Below are positions 23,412 to 35,284 of a stretch of DNA of 64,000 nt, piece after piece; within the stretch, counting starts at the first letter, position 1, and each line of letters opens with the position of its first letter. The position numbers and the translations under genes are program-made. Below the pieces are notes generated by a model that was not told where the DNA came from, ran no database searches, and saw only the letters and a program-made list of their open reading frames with translations. The stretch is from Theobroma cacao (Eukaryota; Streptophyta; Magnoliopsida; Malvales; Malvaceae), in the NCBI RefSeq assembly GCF_000208745.1, contig NC_030854.1, positions 5,971,789 to 6,035,788 of the forward strand, in the 5' to 3' direction.

Positions 23412-25315
23412 TGTACTCTACCTTATTATCGTTAATACCATCTGCCTTCACTGATCCAACTACTCTATAGTCACCAAAAAAGATCCTTGGTTTATCCTCA
23501 ACATCAAATTCAATCATCAGATTAATCTCGTGAAATTCATAATAGATGACATGTTGCACATCATCCATGGGGGTGTAAAAAACCTCCTTTATGGTATGTT
23601 GGTCAGTGAGATAATTGACTTCTCTTTCGTCGACACTCGGTGTGATCCACCTAAATCCCATGCTTTTTTCAACCCTATTAATGAAATGACCATTATGAAT
23701 TTGGGATTTCAGTTGAAGAACGCCCAATAGGTCAAGAAGGCAGTTGATGAGCTTCAAGTTCATGATGAGGGCAATGAGGGGGAATAGATGAAGTGGTAAA
23801 AATTAAAGTTATATCTTTTTTTCTTATCTTTTCAATGGCTTAAGAATCGCTTCATTTGGAGCTCTGTAGAGAAAGTTATGCTGGAAATACCGAAACATAT
23901 GCAGTGTTAGTCTGCACCTTAAAATTGCTCTCATTCTTTCACTAAAATTCTTCTTTCATCAAACACTTACAAAAGCACAAATAAATCAATAACAAATTAT
24001 CTTAACCACATTAACACTAAATTAAGCATAAAATTAACTAAGATTAGATTGACTCATCTAAATTAATTAATTTAAAATAATTTAAATAAAACTTACTAAT
24101 TCTATCAATTACTACAAGAACTAAGCAAAAGTACTATCAAAATTAAGCCTACATAACTCTATATCATAGAGTTATCATGTACTCCACCTTATTATCAGTA
24201 GTACCATCTGCCTTCACCGATCCAACTACTCTATGGTCACCAAGAAAGAATCTTTGGTTCATCCTTAACATCAAATTCAATTGTCGAATTAATCTCGTGA
24301 AATTCATAATAGATTACATGCTGCACATCTTTCGTAGGGGTGTAAAAAACCTCTTTTATGGTATGTTGGTTAGTGAGATAATTGACTTCTCTTCTGTCGA
24401 CACTCAGTGTGATCCACCTAAATCCCATGCCCTCTTCAACCCTATTAATTAGATCAGCATTATCAATTTGGGATTTGAGTTGAAGAATGGCCAACGGGTC
24501 AAGAAGGTAGTTGATGAGCTTTGGGTTCATGATGAGGGCAATGAGGGAGAACGGATGAAGTGGTAAACATGAAAGTTGTATCTTTTTCTTTTATTTTTCC
24601 AATGGTTTAAAAATTGCTTCATTTAGAGCTCTTTAGAGAGAGTTATGATCGAAATACCGAAACATATGCAGTGCAAGTCTGCACTTTGAAATTGTTTTCC
24701 TTCTTTCATTAATATTCTTCTTTCATCAAACACCTACAAAAGTATAAATAAATCAATAACAACCTATCTTAACCACATTAACACCAATTTAAGCACAAAA
24801 TTAACTAAGATTAGATTGACTCACCTAAATTAACTAATTTAAAATAATTTAAATAAAACCTATTAATTTCTATGCATTATTATAAGAACTAAGCTAAATT
24901 ACTATCAAAATTAAGTCCAAATAAGTTTATATCATAGAGTTATCATGTACTCCACCTTATCATTGGTATTACCATTTGCCTTCATCAATCCAACTATTCC
25001 AAGGTCATTAAGAAAGATCTTTGGTTCATCCTCAAGATTAAATTCAATCATCGGATTAATCTTGTGAAATTCATAATAGATGACATGTTGCACATCATCC
25101 ATGGGGGTGTAAAAAACCACCTTTATGGTATGTTGGTTAGTGAGATGATTGACTTCTCTTTTATCGACACTTGGTGTGATCTTCCTAAGTCTCATGCCCT
25201 TTTTAACCCTATTAATGAGATCACCATTATGAATTTAGGATTTGAGTTGAAGAACGACCAATAAGTCAAGAAGGCAGCCAATGAGCTTCGGGTCCATGAT
25301 GAGGGCAATGAAGGG
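23020..25315. repeat. Chimeric tandem triplication, unit about 767 bp
   Basis: Three consecutive units start near 23020, 23787 and 24553, each at GATGAAGTGGTAAA. In each, the first part is the 5' portion of the LTR read on minus (through CTCTATATCATAGAGTTATC). The rest is the same piece of the plant-transposon-protein gene, ending near the words CATGATGAGGGCAATGA. The units differ by scattered substitutions. Since each contains the LTR/gene junction, the duplication came after the LTR insertion. Confidence 0.8.
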
Positions 25316-25591
25316 AAACATAGTGCTTATCTTGCTAGCCTAGCCACTGCTTAACCTAGTGCACCAGTTATGGCAAGACTCATTGACGTTAAGCATGGCT
25401 TCACTCAGCTGATGTCATTCATAGAGGCCATGGAATCATGAATGACTGCACGTATGGAAGTCTTAGAGGAGCGTACCCTTGAAATTTCGCAACGCCAACG
25501 AGACTTGGAGGATGATATGCGTTCCCACTTGCCACTACCACAGTGATTTTCATGCATCATACCATTAATTGTGTGATGATCTTGATGTAGA

Positions 25592-28500
25592 CATATTGTC
25601 ACAGCCCAATTTTCGGGCCATGACCGACATATGGGCCCAATGGGCATAGCCCACTAAGCCCAAACAAGCCTTTTTATGCAATCTCAATCATCATTCCCAA
25701 CAAGCATTTCTAAAATCACACATTGTAATTCTCAACTATAAATAGTTCAGTTACATTTTATAGCAACCCAATATTTACATTTGTAGTATGTTAAAATAAT
25801 GTCACCCGTTTGCCAACCTATAATGGCATCAGTAATCAAATATACATATTTGATTTATAACATGAATCTTAATAGTCAACATTACTTATACGTATACACA
25901 AGCATAAGACTTTTGACCGTCAGCGAAGTGACCTTGGGTGAAGGCATAGCTATTGAGATGCCATAATACCTACCAAGAAGGCAAGCATACGTGGACAACT
26001 CAATCTAGGTCTCAACTGCCTCTGAATCTAAAAACTTGAAGTTTAAAAGAGTGAGTATAAAACTCAATGAGTGAACATAAGAAGAAAACAAACAACCGAT
26101 ACGAAAAGATTTTAAAATTATGATGCACTTTTGTTAAAAACAATGCAATTTAGTTTAATTTCTTGTAAAACCCCATAATTCGACCTTTGATTATTAAATC
26201 CCTTAGTGTTGAAAGATCCATGATAAACCATGAAGTTGAAAAGAATGAAAATTTCAACAAATGTCTAAGCAAGACAAGCAAAACAAAGGGTTTCTCGCTG
26301 CAGCGAAAAGGCATTCTTGGTTTGCATATGTTTTGGTTTTTTAATCATATCTTCCACTAAAAAAAGTCCAATTGAAATGATTTTTAAGTCATTAGAAAGC
26401 TAAGAGGCTGGGCTACAACTTTGATGTTTACCACTTTGCCCAGTTCTAATCGAAAGGTAGTCAAAATCATTGTCAAAGTAAAAACACTGTACCATAATTT
26501 TGGAACCACCTGAGAGTTTCTCGCTACAGTAAGAATCCATTTTCGCTGTAGCGAAATTCCTTGTTGCAGCAAAATTCAGAGCATGGATTAAGGCTGCCTA
26601 CCCGAGAGTTTCTCACTGTAATGAAAATGAAGCTCGTTACTGCGAGAAACAGAACAATTTAGTTGAAGAGGTCTTGTTACATCAAAAAGCCATTTTCTTG
26701 CTGAAATGAAAAGCAATTTAGGAGCAATTAACAATGCCAACATACAACACAGTCACAAATATTTTCATAAACTTTCTATAACATATATATATATATATAC
26801 ATACATCATCATGCATACCATCCCGCCACACTCAGCTCATGTGCACTCCCTACTCGCACATAGCCAGGTCATCATCAGTTCATGTGCACTCCCACACTGC
26901 ACATAGCTGGGTCATCATCAGCTCATGTGTACTCCCACACCGCACATAGCTGGGTCATTATTATCACACAAAAGGAGGATCCAAAGCATAATATACATAA
27001 TGTGATAACACATGAACTATTTATATTGTACATTTCACAAGATAGAAACATTTCATCAAGGGCTTGCTCCCCAAGTATATTTTTTTAAAGCAAAAATAAA
27101 TGAAACTTTCAAATGATTTATTTAAACATGTAGATACTTCCCAAAACATTTTGAAATGCAAGTTCACTTACCTTACGATAGTAGGATATTACATCGCTAT
27201 TTGTTCGAAGGCATATCTCGCTATTCCTACTTGCCGATCGCTCGTTATTTCCCCCAACACACTACCACAGTACACTACCTTTACTGTTGCACTTCTTAGC
27301 AACAATCCCAATTCAATATCTTTAGCTTACATCATTTATACTTTCCTTTTTCATTCAATCACGAATCCTTATTCAACTTAACTTTTCTTGACACAATTTT
27401 TATCAAAGTTGTTTTTATCCCTTGCTTGCGTAATTTTTTAAATTATAATTACCAGCAACTTGTTTATGACTCTAACACATATATTAATCTTTTCTAAGGA
27501 TATTTATCAAGTTCAACCATCTTTTCCACAACAACCACAATTTCTCACAATATACCACTTAAAATGTCAACTACACAACAATACCCAATTTCTCAAGATT
27601 CCTCAACCACACTTAAAACATCATTTGTCTTTACCTTTATGGTTGCTTAACCCGTACTTGCACTCCAATATTCCTTCAAAACATTAATCATCAAGCTGCC
27701 AAAATGATTCACACATTATTTCTCCAAAGATTTAACCAACCATGAACTTAAAGCACAAAAATCCTTACCTTAGCTTGCTTGAATTACAAAACCAAGCTTT
27801 TCTTCCTTTCTTTCTTTTTCTTTCTTCTTCTCCTAGGGTTTAGATGTGCTGGAAATTGGGGTTAGAAGCTATAGGTTTAGTGCCCAAGAAATTTGGGAAT
27901 CACATGAAAAATTTTGATTTTCATGAACTTGAAATCAAAATGGCGTTGGAAGCTTCAAGAAGAAGAAGAAAATATCTTGCTGAAGGAGATAAGGACGGTC
28001 ATGCCTGACAAAGATGAGAGTCAAAGCTTTCTTTGGAAGCTTTGACCAAACTTTACGTAAAATTATTGTTTTACCCTCTAAGTTTCTTCTCTTTTTAATT
28101 TAGTCCTCCCAACACTCTTTTAACTCTAATTTTCTTCTATTATTTTCTTTTACACATGTACAAACGAAATGTAAAGCTTGTACTCCAACGTGGCGTCTCC
28201 ATAATATTTAAAATATATTTTTTTCCAGCGTTAGTTTTATTTAATAACGCGCTGGCCCCACTAGCTTCATTTTTCTCCAAAATTTCCTTATTCTTCCTCT
28301 CCCCCACTTAGATTAACTGTATACTCCTTCATGAAAAATTTTGACACTGAATAAATATTAATATTTTAATATTATTTTATTAATAAAATATTATTTTATT
28401 TTAAAATTTTTCGCTTGTTTCCTTAGTACCCAAAATACCTTATTATGCCTCAATTCACTTCCAAATCACTTTTCATCTCTCAAATTCTTCCCCAATAAAA

Positions 28501-28656
28501 ATATTATTATTTTATTATTATTCTTTCGAGTGCGAAATATTTTATCTTAAAATACTCTTTTCACCTTTCCTCACCTTTAAACATTATAATTAACTTCATT
28601 TGGCATCCGATAAGCTTCATTAGCCACCATGTCAAAGTACGGGGTATTACACATAT
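25592..28656 (-). mobile_element. Solo LTR, 3,055 bp, with CATAT target duplication
   Basis: CATAT at 25592-25596 and 28652-28656 flanks a block (25597-28651). On the minus strand it begins TGTAATACCCCGTACTTTGA and ends GGGCTGTGACA, a classic TG...CA plant LTR. It contains a short tandem block of 'cacatagctgggtcatcatcagctcatgtg' type (26,835-26,960) and several TCTCGCT(G/A)CAG words. No gag or pol was seen, so it is a solo LTR or a very large LTR of a lost element, most likely Gypsy-type. It inserted just downstream of the plant-transposon-protein gene. Confidence 0.8.
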
Positions 28657-28835
28657 AAAATCGAATGTTTGTTCATTTGATTTTTTTCGGGTTTTGATTG
28701 ATGTTTTTGGGTGTAATTTAATGTGTTTTTTTTTCTATATTGCTATTTTTAGGGTATCATTGTAATGTTTATCTCAATTATCTGCATCGTGTATTTCCTA
28801 CACTAATTTTTGAGGTTAATGTTAGGGTAAGTTGG

Positions 28836-28937
28836 GTATCTTAAAGCTTGAAACACCATACATATATGTTACATTGGGTTAGTATCTTGAAGCCTTTAAT
28901 GTAACAAATATGTATGGTGTTTAAGGCTTCAACATAC
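28836..28937. repeat. Near-perfect inverted repeat (hairpin), arms about 40 bp
   Basis: The arms 28836-28875 and 28898-28937 pair over about 40 bp. Their inner 25 bp (28851-28875 with 28898-28922) differ at about one position, and the loop is about 22 nt. The surroundings are non-coding MULE interior. It could be a small foldback insertion or a source of small RNA; the sequence alone does not decide. Confidence 0.7.
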
Positions 28938-29104
28938 CCAGGAGGAGGGAAATACACGTTGCAGATGATCGAGATCATAACCAATATTGACCCACTATTG
29001 GGAATAAATTTGTTTTTTTTATTCATATCTTATATTCTGTTTGTATTTTACACACTTTACATGTTAGAGTTCATGAGTTTACATATACCAACAATGTGAC
29101 ATTA

Positions 29105-29545
29105 TGGACTGTGTGACTTGTTGATAGTGAATTACGTGATATAAGCATGTAACACAACACGTGACTAGTCGATGCCTTTTGTGTCACAAGTTGATATGGC
29201 ATTGTGTGAATGGGGTGTTGTCATATCGTGACTTATGCATTGTGGGAATGGTGTGTACGAATTGCGTGACAAGTTGATATGGTATCGCGTGGCTACTTGG
29301 TATGCATTGTTTACCAACTTTACATGCCAAAGTTCATGAGTATGAATATGCGAACAACGTGAATTTTTGTAATGTGTGACTTGTTCATATGATATTGCGT
29401 GACATAGGCATGGTCGGCAATGGGCGACTGGTCTATACCCATTGGTGCAAAGGTTAATATGGCATTGCGTGAATGGGGTGTAGTCATTACGTGATTTATG
29501 CAATGCGTGACTAGTTCGTATAAATCGCATGAATAGTTCATATGG
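29105..29545 (+). repeat. Internal array of the MULE repeat word
   Basis: Copies of the short word of the MULE arrays (GTGTGACTTGTTGATAG, GGCATTGTGTGAATGGGG, GGCATTGCGTGAATGGGG) occur here. They are in the same orientation as the left subterminal array. The minus-strand frame of 128 codons over it is a by-product of the repeat and is not a gene. Confidence 0.65.
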
Positions 29546-29798
29546 TATCACCTGGCTGCTTGGATACTAGTTGAATCCAGTTGAATACCTAAATCCTCAA
29601 CTAGAAGTATGAGAAAACACATGAAAGTTATATTACAAAAAAAAAAGCAATAAACCACAAATTGTTTAGCAAACAAATGTTAGTCTTACTAAACCAGTTA
29701 ACAAATTGTTCATCTTTAAACACAATATGTGAATCTTCATCTACTCTGCTTGACTCAGCTAGAACCAATGACAACTGACTTCCTTTTCTTTAAGTTTC

Positions 29799-31034
29799 CT
29801 ATTGGAGAACCTCTTTTCTATCTGTTTTTTTCGACCCTGCTTCTACTGCCCGATTAGTTGTATCTATTCTTTGCATTAGAAGATTCTCAACATTCTGTAT
29901 CCTTGCTTCCAATTTTTGCATTCTATCAATTTGGTTAGTGAGTTTTTCATCAATTCTCGTAAGTATATTATACATCACATCATTCAAAATAAGATCTAGA
30001 ATAACTCTAGATGGACCAATGGAAGGAGTATCATGGACAGGAAGGACCGTGTTGCCTTCGATAGAGTTGAATGGCTCATCAACAATAATTTCGTATCCCT
30101 TTTTCAAAAGCCATCCAATAAAAAGATTATGAGGCTTGCGACTAGTCCAATTAGCTAGGTACTTATTACTCCAGATCCCTTTCTTCTTAACAAGAGTCGA
30201 TATGATGTTTCCATATGGTAGAATCGTCTCATTCTGTAGGACGATGCCTCTCATTATTTGAATTATATATTATGCAACATTCACATCCAACTAGCTTTCA
30301 ATTGATCCCATCATCCACAGGTCCTCGGCGTTAATGTATCTTAATCGACTACTCTTTCCCTACATTAAGAAGGCCAAAAAATTATGTAACAGCCTAGTAT
30401 TTGCATATTGTAAATAACGGGCAGAACATAAATTGGTTGTGAATGGTTTTGTTCTTCTTGTGACTAGGCCCCATATGCGGGATGGTTCATAAAATGGGGG
30501 AAGTCTATCATGTCCCTTTTTGTACTCCATTTTCAAGACCTTCTCAATATTGAAGGCAGTCACTGTAAACTCTATTCCTTCCAAAAACACGTTCAAAACG
30601 TACGGATTAAAATCACTAAGAATTTCCAAGTCATATTTACTCTGGGCTATGTTGGAGTAAAATTCCCTAACAAGGGTCAGGCTATAATCTATATTTAGAA
30701 AGGCATTTAGACCTTTAAGTTTACCCATGTCAAAAGACATATTTAATTCATGCTTAATGTCTACGTATTCATCAAAGCTTCCCCAATCTATAACTTTTTT
30801 GCATGATATAGTGGCATTCTCTATTACTCTATACTTATTAGCATGTGCGTTGTTCTTAAATCGTGAGGACGAGGACGAAGTGTTACCTTATTCAATGGAA
30901 ATCTAGATTGGTGCAGTAGGCAGTTCAAGAGCCACTTTCCATTTCTTCTTAAACCGTAGAGTAGAGTATTCATTATCACGCCTAATTTCTTGGACAGTGT
31001 CACTAACATTGGTAGTGCGAGAAGATGCGGCCAT
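29799..31034 (-). pseudogene. Putative plant transposon protein (Transposase_32-like), second copy
   Basis: A minus-strand relic starts at ATG 31034 (MAASSRTT) and reaches a stop at 29799. Recognisable parts are LTLVREFYSNIAQSKYDLEI and PPFYEPSRIWGLVTRRTKP (about 30450-30680), then GIWSNKYLANWTSRKPHNLF and a C-terminal coiled coil (LTNQIDRMQKLEARIQNVEN, about 29880-29960). The family signature 'LVREFYSN' marks it as a relative of the gene at 21354-25546, but in the opposite orientation and better preserved. Stops occur near 30900 and between the two long frames. The role within the MULE is unknown. Confidence 0.6.
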
Positions 31035-31289
31035 TGATTTTGATGATGTTGGAGGCTTCAGGTTTCTCGGCTGAACTTAGAAAGATTTCTTTTGAATTAT
31101 GGGTTGGCATTTTTTGTATTATGCGTGTTGAATATGATGCATTTTGATGTGTGATATGTCAACCCGTTAACCCAAGATTTAGGGTTTATGGTGGCTTTCT
31201 TGCCCCTCCCGCTTTTAATAATTTTTCCTTTTTCAAATTTTCTCGTACAATTTTAAACCAACAAATGATCATAACTTCAGATAGTGCAT

Positions 31290-31470
31290 CGCGTGGTTGG
31301 ATTTCATACTAGACAAGTGACTTAGGCTATGCGTGATTTGTTTTCATTCGTTGTGTGACCCAATGTTAGCATTGTGTGACCTCATATTAAGCATTGCATA
31401 ACCCTATATTATGCATATGACTCGTTCACATAGCGAAACCCCAATTAGGAATTGTGTGACTAGTTTTCAT
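31290..31470 (+). repeat. Internal array of the MULE repeat word
   Basis: Short degenerate copies (GTGCATCGCGTGGTTGG, GCATTGTGTGACCTCAT, GAATTGTGTGACTAG) lie here. The lead-in 'catAAC TTcAGATAGTGCATCGCGTG' resembles the lead-in of the array at 20,650. Two arrays in direct orientation therefore bracket the block holding the two plant-transposon-protein pseudogenes. Confidence 0.55.
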
Positions 31471-32279
31471 GTATAGAAATTCAACCTCGAATATAGTGAA
31501 TGGTGTTGAAAGAATTACGTATTGTGTGAACCCACGACCTCAACTGCATTACCTGACTTAGGTCGAGGCTCGTTGGCTTCCATCTATAATTGGAAAGCAA
31601 GACCAATGGTAGACTATACAGTTAAATTTTACACAACCAAGCCAAGTATCTTGCTAAAATATCGTTCCATGTTTGAAGCCATAGTACAATGGGACAATGA
31701 AAGAAATGAAGCAATGTGATTTCCTATGAGAGGTAGTCTATTTTAATTTATGGGTATGCATAAGTTTACCAAAACACTCATTGATTAGACTGAAGACTTT
31801 AAATCTCTCACTAACGTTTCAGGTGAACTTATAAAACCCAAATTGGAAATAAATATTACCATGATGACTAAACCAAGAATGATAAAATGTATCTACACTT
31901 TTTGAGCTATGTGAAACACTAAAGAAGCCGAGAATATCAAAAGTTCATTTCCTTATTGACAGATTGATCCAGCATGTCATTCTTAAATCAAATTTCCCCT
32001 ATAATTTATGCCATATGAAATCTATTGTGATTTTATTTAATTGTTTACAAAGATAAACAAATTATAAACGTGTACAATGCATTTGATGATCCCACAATAT
32101 TATTTTGGGAGGTAAACATCTTGATAGGGAAGTTGTTAAACATTAGAGTATCATATCGAGACTAGGTCAAACTCAAGTTCAAATAATATGATTCAATGCA
32201 AAACTGAAACAATCCTTAACAACTCACATCTGTAGAGCCACTATCTTCAGCTACGATACCCTATAAGTTCTCAGAGTTT

Positions 32280-35210
32280 CTCATTTGCATTGGACAACTA
32301 CTTTGCGTGTGCTTGATTTGTTTGTAAATTGAACATTCCTTAGGTCGTTGTCGTCGTTGAGTTGTCAGCTAAGTAAACGATGGTATCGGATTTGTCAATG
32401 GACTTGCAAACAGCGTCAAGCAATTTTGTCTATTATGATAATAGCTCTTACATTGTGAATATCTACGTCATCAATTGCCTTTCCCAATTGATGGAATCCT
32501 TTTCCTCTTAGGTCCTTCCGCTTGACCTTGCCAAGTTAATGGCAAAATGATAATTTGTTGAACGTAATGAGGGATGTCCCATTCATTAAGATGCCCAACT
32601 GGGCAAATGGGAATTGCATATCCTTCTACCCAAGATCGAGTCTTATAATAGTTTGAGCAAAATTCAATGGCTACACGTTTGCACTTACTACCAAGACAAT
32701 GAAATCATAGTTAGTGAACAATTTAATATCTCAATGCATTATAAAGTAAATAAGAAAACATGAATATTCATACCTGATTACCACCATGGCATGCGTGTAA
32801 GGGAGTAGATCGATCTAAAACTCACTGTATGAACACGTCTTGATGGACAAGTTAACGACTCTGTCCTTAATCCCACTTGTAACTTGGAACTCTAATCAAT
32901 TGATTGCTTGTGTGGAAAAGTGACAAACTTCATTAAATCGTGTGTTCAACATATTGGTAGCCGAAATGCTGAGGGGCATGGTCCAATTCAATGCCTCCTT
33001 GTGCTGGTCATGGAACCAACGTTGGAACATGCCTTTGATGCACTCAATCAAGACGATTATTGGCATTTTTCTTGCATGCCTTAAACATAATTTAATACAC
33101 TCTGTAGTGTTGGATGTCATGAGCTTGTAACGCTTTATTGGTGACCATGCATGTGCCCATCTCTTAGGACGTAATATCATAAGGTGGTCGTAAGTAGGTT
33201 TGCAAAGCTGTTTCAGCTGATTTATATGTCTATTAAAATCGACGAGCCAGTAGCAGTTGGCGGTGAGGGTGAAAATCATGGCAATTTCTTCATGTTTGAA
33301 CTTGTTTTTAACGTTTTTTTCCCAAGTGGTAATTGTATATACCGTGGTGCATGTCATGGTACATTTTCTCAACTACATTCTTAATGCCAATATGTTGATA
33401 AAAAATGAACATTGCATTTTCAAGAAAACCAATCGCACAACACAATTGGGTAAGAAACCACAACCAAGACTCTTCATCCTCCATATGGCCAATGCCAAAT
33501 GCAACTAGATATATATGCTCATTCACGTCTTTGCATATTGCAACAAACAGAATACCTTTGGATATGCCTTTCAGATGTGTGGCATTGATAGCAACTACAG
33601 GCCGCATTACAGTACTGAACACCTGAAGACATGCCTTGAATGCTCAGAAACAATATTTAAATCGTTGTTCCCCATCCGTAGCAACAGTTGTAATAGTACG
33701 AGATTTTCACGTTTCAACATAAGGAAATAAGAAAGGAAAAGTTGGAATGACTCTTTCGGGAGACCGAAAATAAGACTCTCCGCATACTTCTTCGCTTGCC
33801 AAGCCTTACCATATAGGCATTGCAATCGCCATTTGTAATTCATTTCTTCCATTATTTACTTAGGTCTCAATGGTGTTACATTATTTCTTTGCAGCTTAGG
33901 GGAGATAAGCTCACCAATTAACCTCGCAATAGCAATTCAGAAACCACCTTGCAAACCATCAACAGTGCACGTGTGTACTTTGTGGAATGTTCGAACTTGC
34001 CAATATTCTGCCTCAGGTAACTTTGTTGCACGTAAAGCAAACTTGCATGCCTTCTCCTTACAAGCAACCTCCTAACAAGTGTGATATGACTTTTTAACAC
34101 TAATCTCGAAATGATCTTTTAGTGCTAACAAGCTCAAAGCTTGTTTCAATTCGGCCTTCGATGGAAATACTTTTTCGCTATATAAGTGGTCATCTATTGA
34201 TCTAGACTCTTTGGTCTCAACTTTTTAGAAGGATATCATAGCTACCCCTGGAATAATTCATTGATGAGACACCCCTGCATTTACCTTCTCTTGATCACTG
34301 TCATCAAGCAAACGAATATCATTCTCACCAGGGATGGGGTTGTCGTAAATAGGGTCATCACACTCAACATCTTCTAAGACAGCAGTTGTGGCATGGTCAT
34401 CGCACTGAACCTATCCTAACACAACAGTTGTGGCATGTTCTGAATTACCATCTGCAAGATTGTAATACGAAATGTCATTGTCCTCACCCCTATCCTCTTC
34501 TGTACAACCATCAAGTCCGCCAACGAAATCATTTTCACAGTCATCGTTAATTTCATCATTCCAATCCGCAATGTCTTTCTCTTTATTATAATCGTCAATT
34601 TGATCAGATGCATCGTCATCACTCACAACCATCACAGTATCATTTGCGAATGGCAATGGACCCACTGTATTTTCGAGTGATGGTTGTGCCTCTTGTCAAG
34701 AACAAAGTATTTTGTTTGATGCACATTTCGATTGAAATTGTGCATACATCATTTGAAGACACCATATATGTGTATCGGGCTACTCAAACTCATGTGTATA
34801 AGTCCATGGTGATTACCATTATTGTTTGTTAGGAAATGCATGGTGTGGTATGTCTGAATCATTAAAATTCTATAGTAGGTGAATACTATGTTGTACACCA
34901 TGTTCATATGGAATAACATTTACATTTTGTTCCTTAACTATCATAAACACTACAACTGCCCTTTCATCTTGCAAAATACTTGCTACATCTTCATCGTCCC
35001 CGATAACTGCACGTGAAACCCTTACGACATGACTGAGCAATGCATGTAGCTTGATCTTTTTATTATGTGAGTTGACCCCAACAACCTTTTCAACCAATTT
35101 CACTAGGCCCAAAAATGACAAATCAATCCCAACACCCGTCACTCGTGTCTCACCACCCTTGTAAGTGTCATTGACCCAATGACCACTATGTAATCATAAG
35201 CTTCACAATT
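32280..35210 (-). pseudogene. MULE (MuDR-type) transposase, mutated
   Basis: On minus the order is typical of plant MULEs. An N-terminal domain comes first (VTGVGIDLSFLGLVKLVEKV, about 35080-35140). An acidic stretch follows (about 34411-34665), then a DBD_Tnp_Mut-like region (CKEKACKFALRATKLPEAEY, about 34000-34075). The MULE DDE core is RPVVAINATHLKGISKG, VAFGIGHMEDEESWLWFL and HIGIKNVVEKMY (about 33400-33600). A tail with WSPIKRYKLMTSNTTE (about 33110-33160) is followed by WDIPHYVQQIIILP (about 32560) and a zinc-knuckle-like ECSIYKQIKHTQSSC (about 32310-32350). Breaks: stops and frame changes between segments, Asn where 'DgTHLKG' has the first catalytic Asp, FYQ where 'SDR' has the second, and Tyr for a knuckle Cys. 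It cannot be an active transposase as read. Confidence 0.75.
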
Positions 35211-35284
35211 GGCATGCGACTGAAAATTAATAGATAATCAGTGTCACAATCAGTCAATTTATCAAAAATTTCCCCTCAATGCAT

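Larger units (their letters stand above)
21354..25546 (+). pseudogene. Putative plant transposon protein (Transposase_32-like), LTR-interrupted
   Basis: The relic starts at ATG 21354 and soon carries HAQEFTDNFGKRKVMPG and VDFEYLKSINFSY, the usual N-terminal signature of this poorly understood plant family. Coding is cut at 21914 by LTR sequence. It resumes at 23411 with YSTLL/VPSAFTDPTTLWSP-like residues, then LVKFIIDDMLHIIHGGVKN, LLYGMLVSEIIDF and NPINEMTIMN. This middle part occurs three times in tandem (see the repeat entry). The C-terminus, MEVLEERTLEISQRQRDLED, looks like a coiled coil and ends at TGA 25544-25546. Stops occur in most segments. Long minus-strand frames over the same copies are shadows of this gene. 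These genes recur inside MULEs and other plant elements, and their function is unknown. Confidence 0.6.

Noticed and set aside
23398..25195. Three similar minus-strand frames (121, 97 and 87 codons) as a gene family
   Set aside because: The plus strand of the same copies carries the known plant-transposon-protein signatures (GVKNLLYGMLVSEIIDF), so the minus frames are shadows.
29165..29551. Minus-strand frame of 128 codons
   Set aside because: Same cause: it is the repeat word read in reverse.
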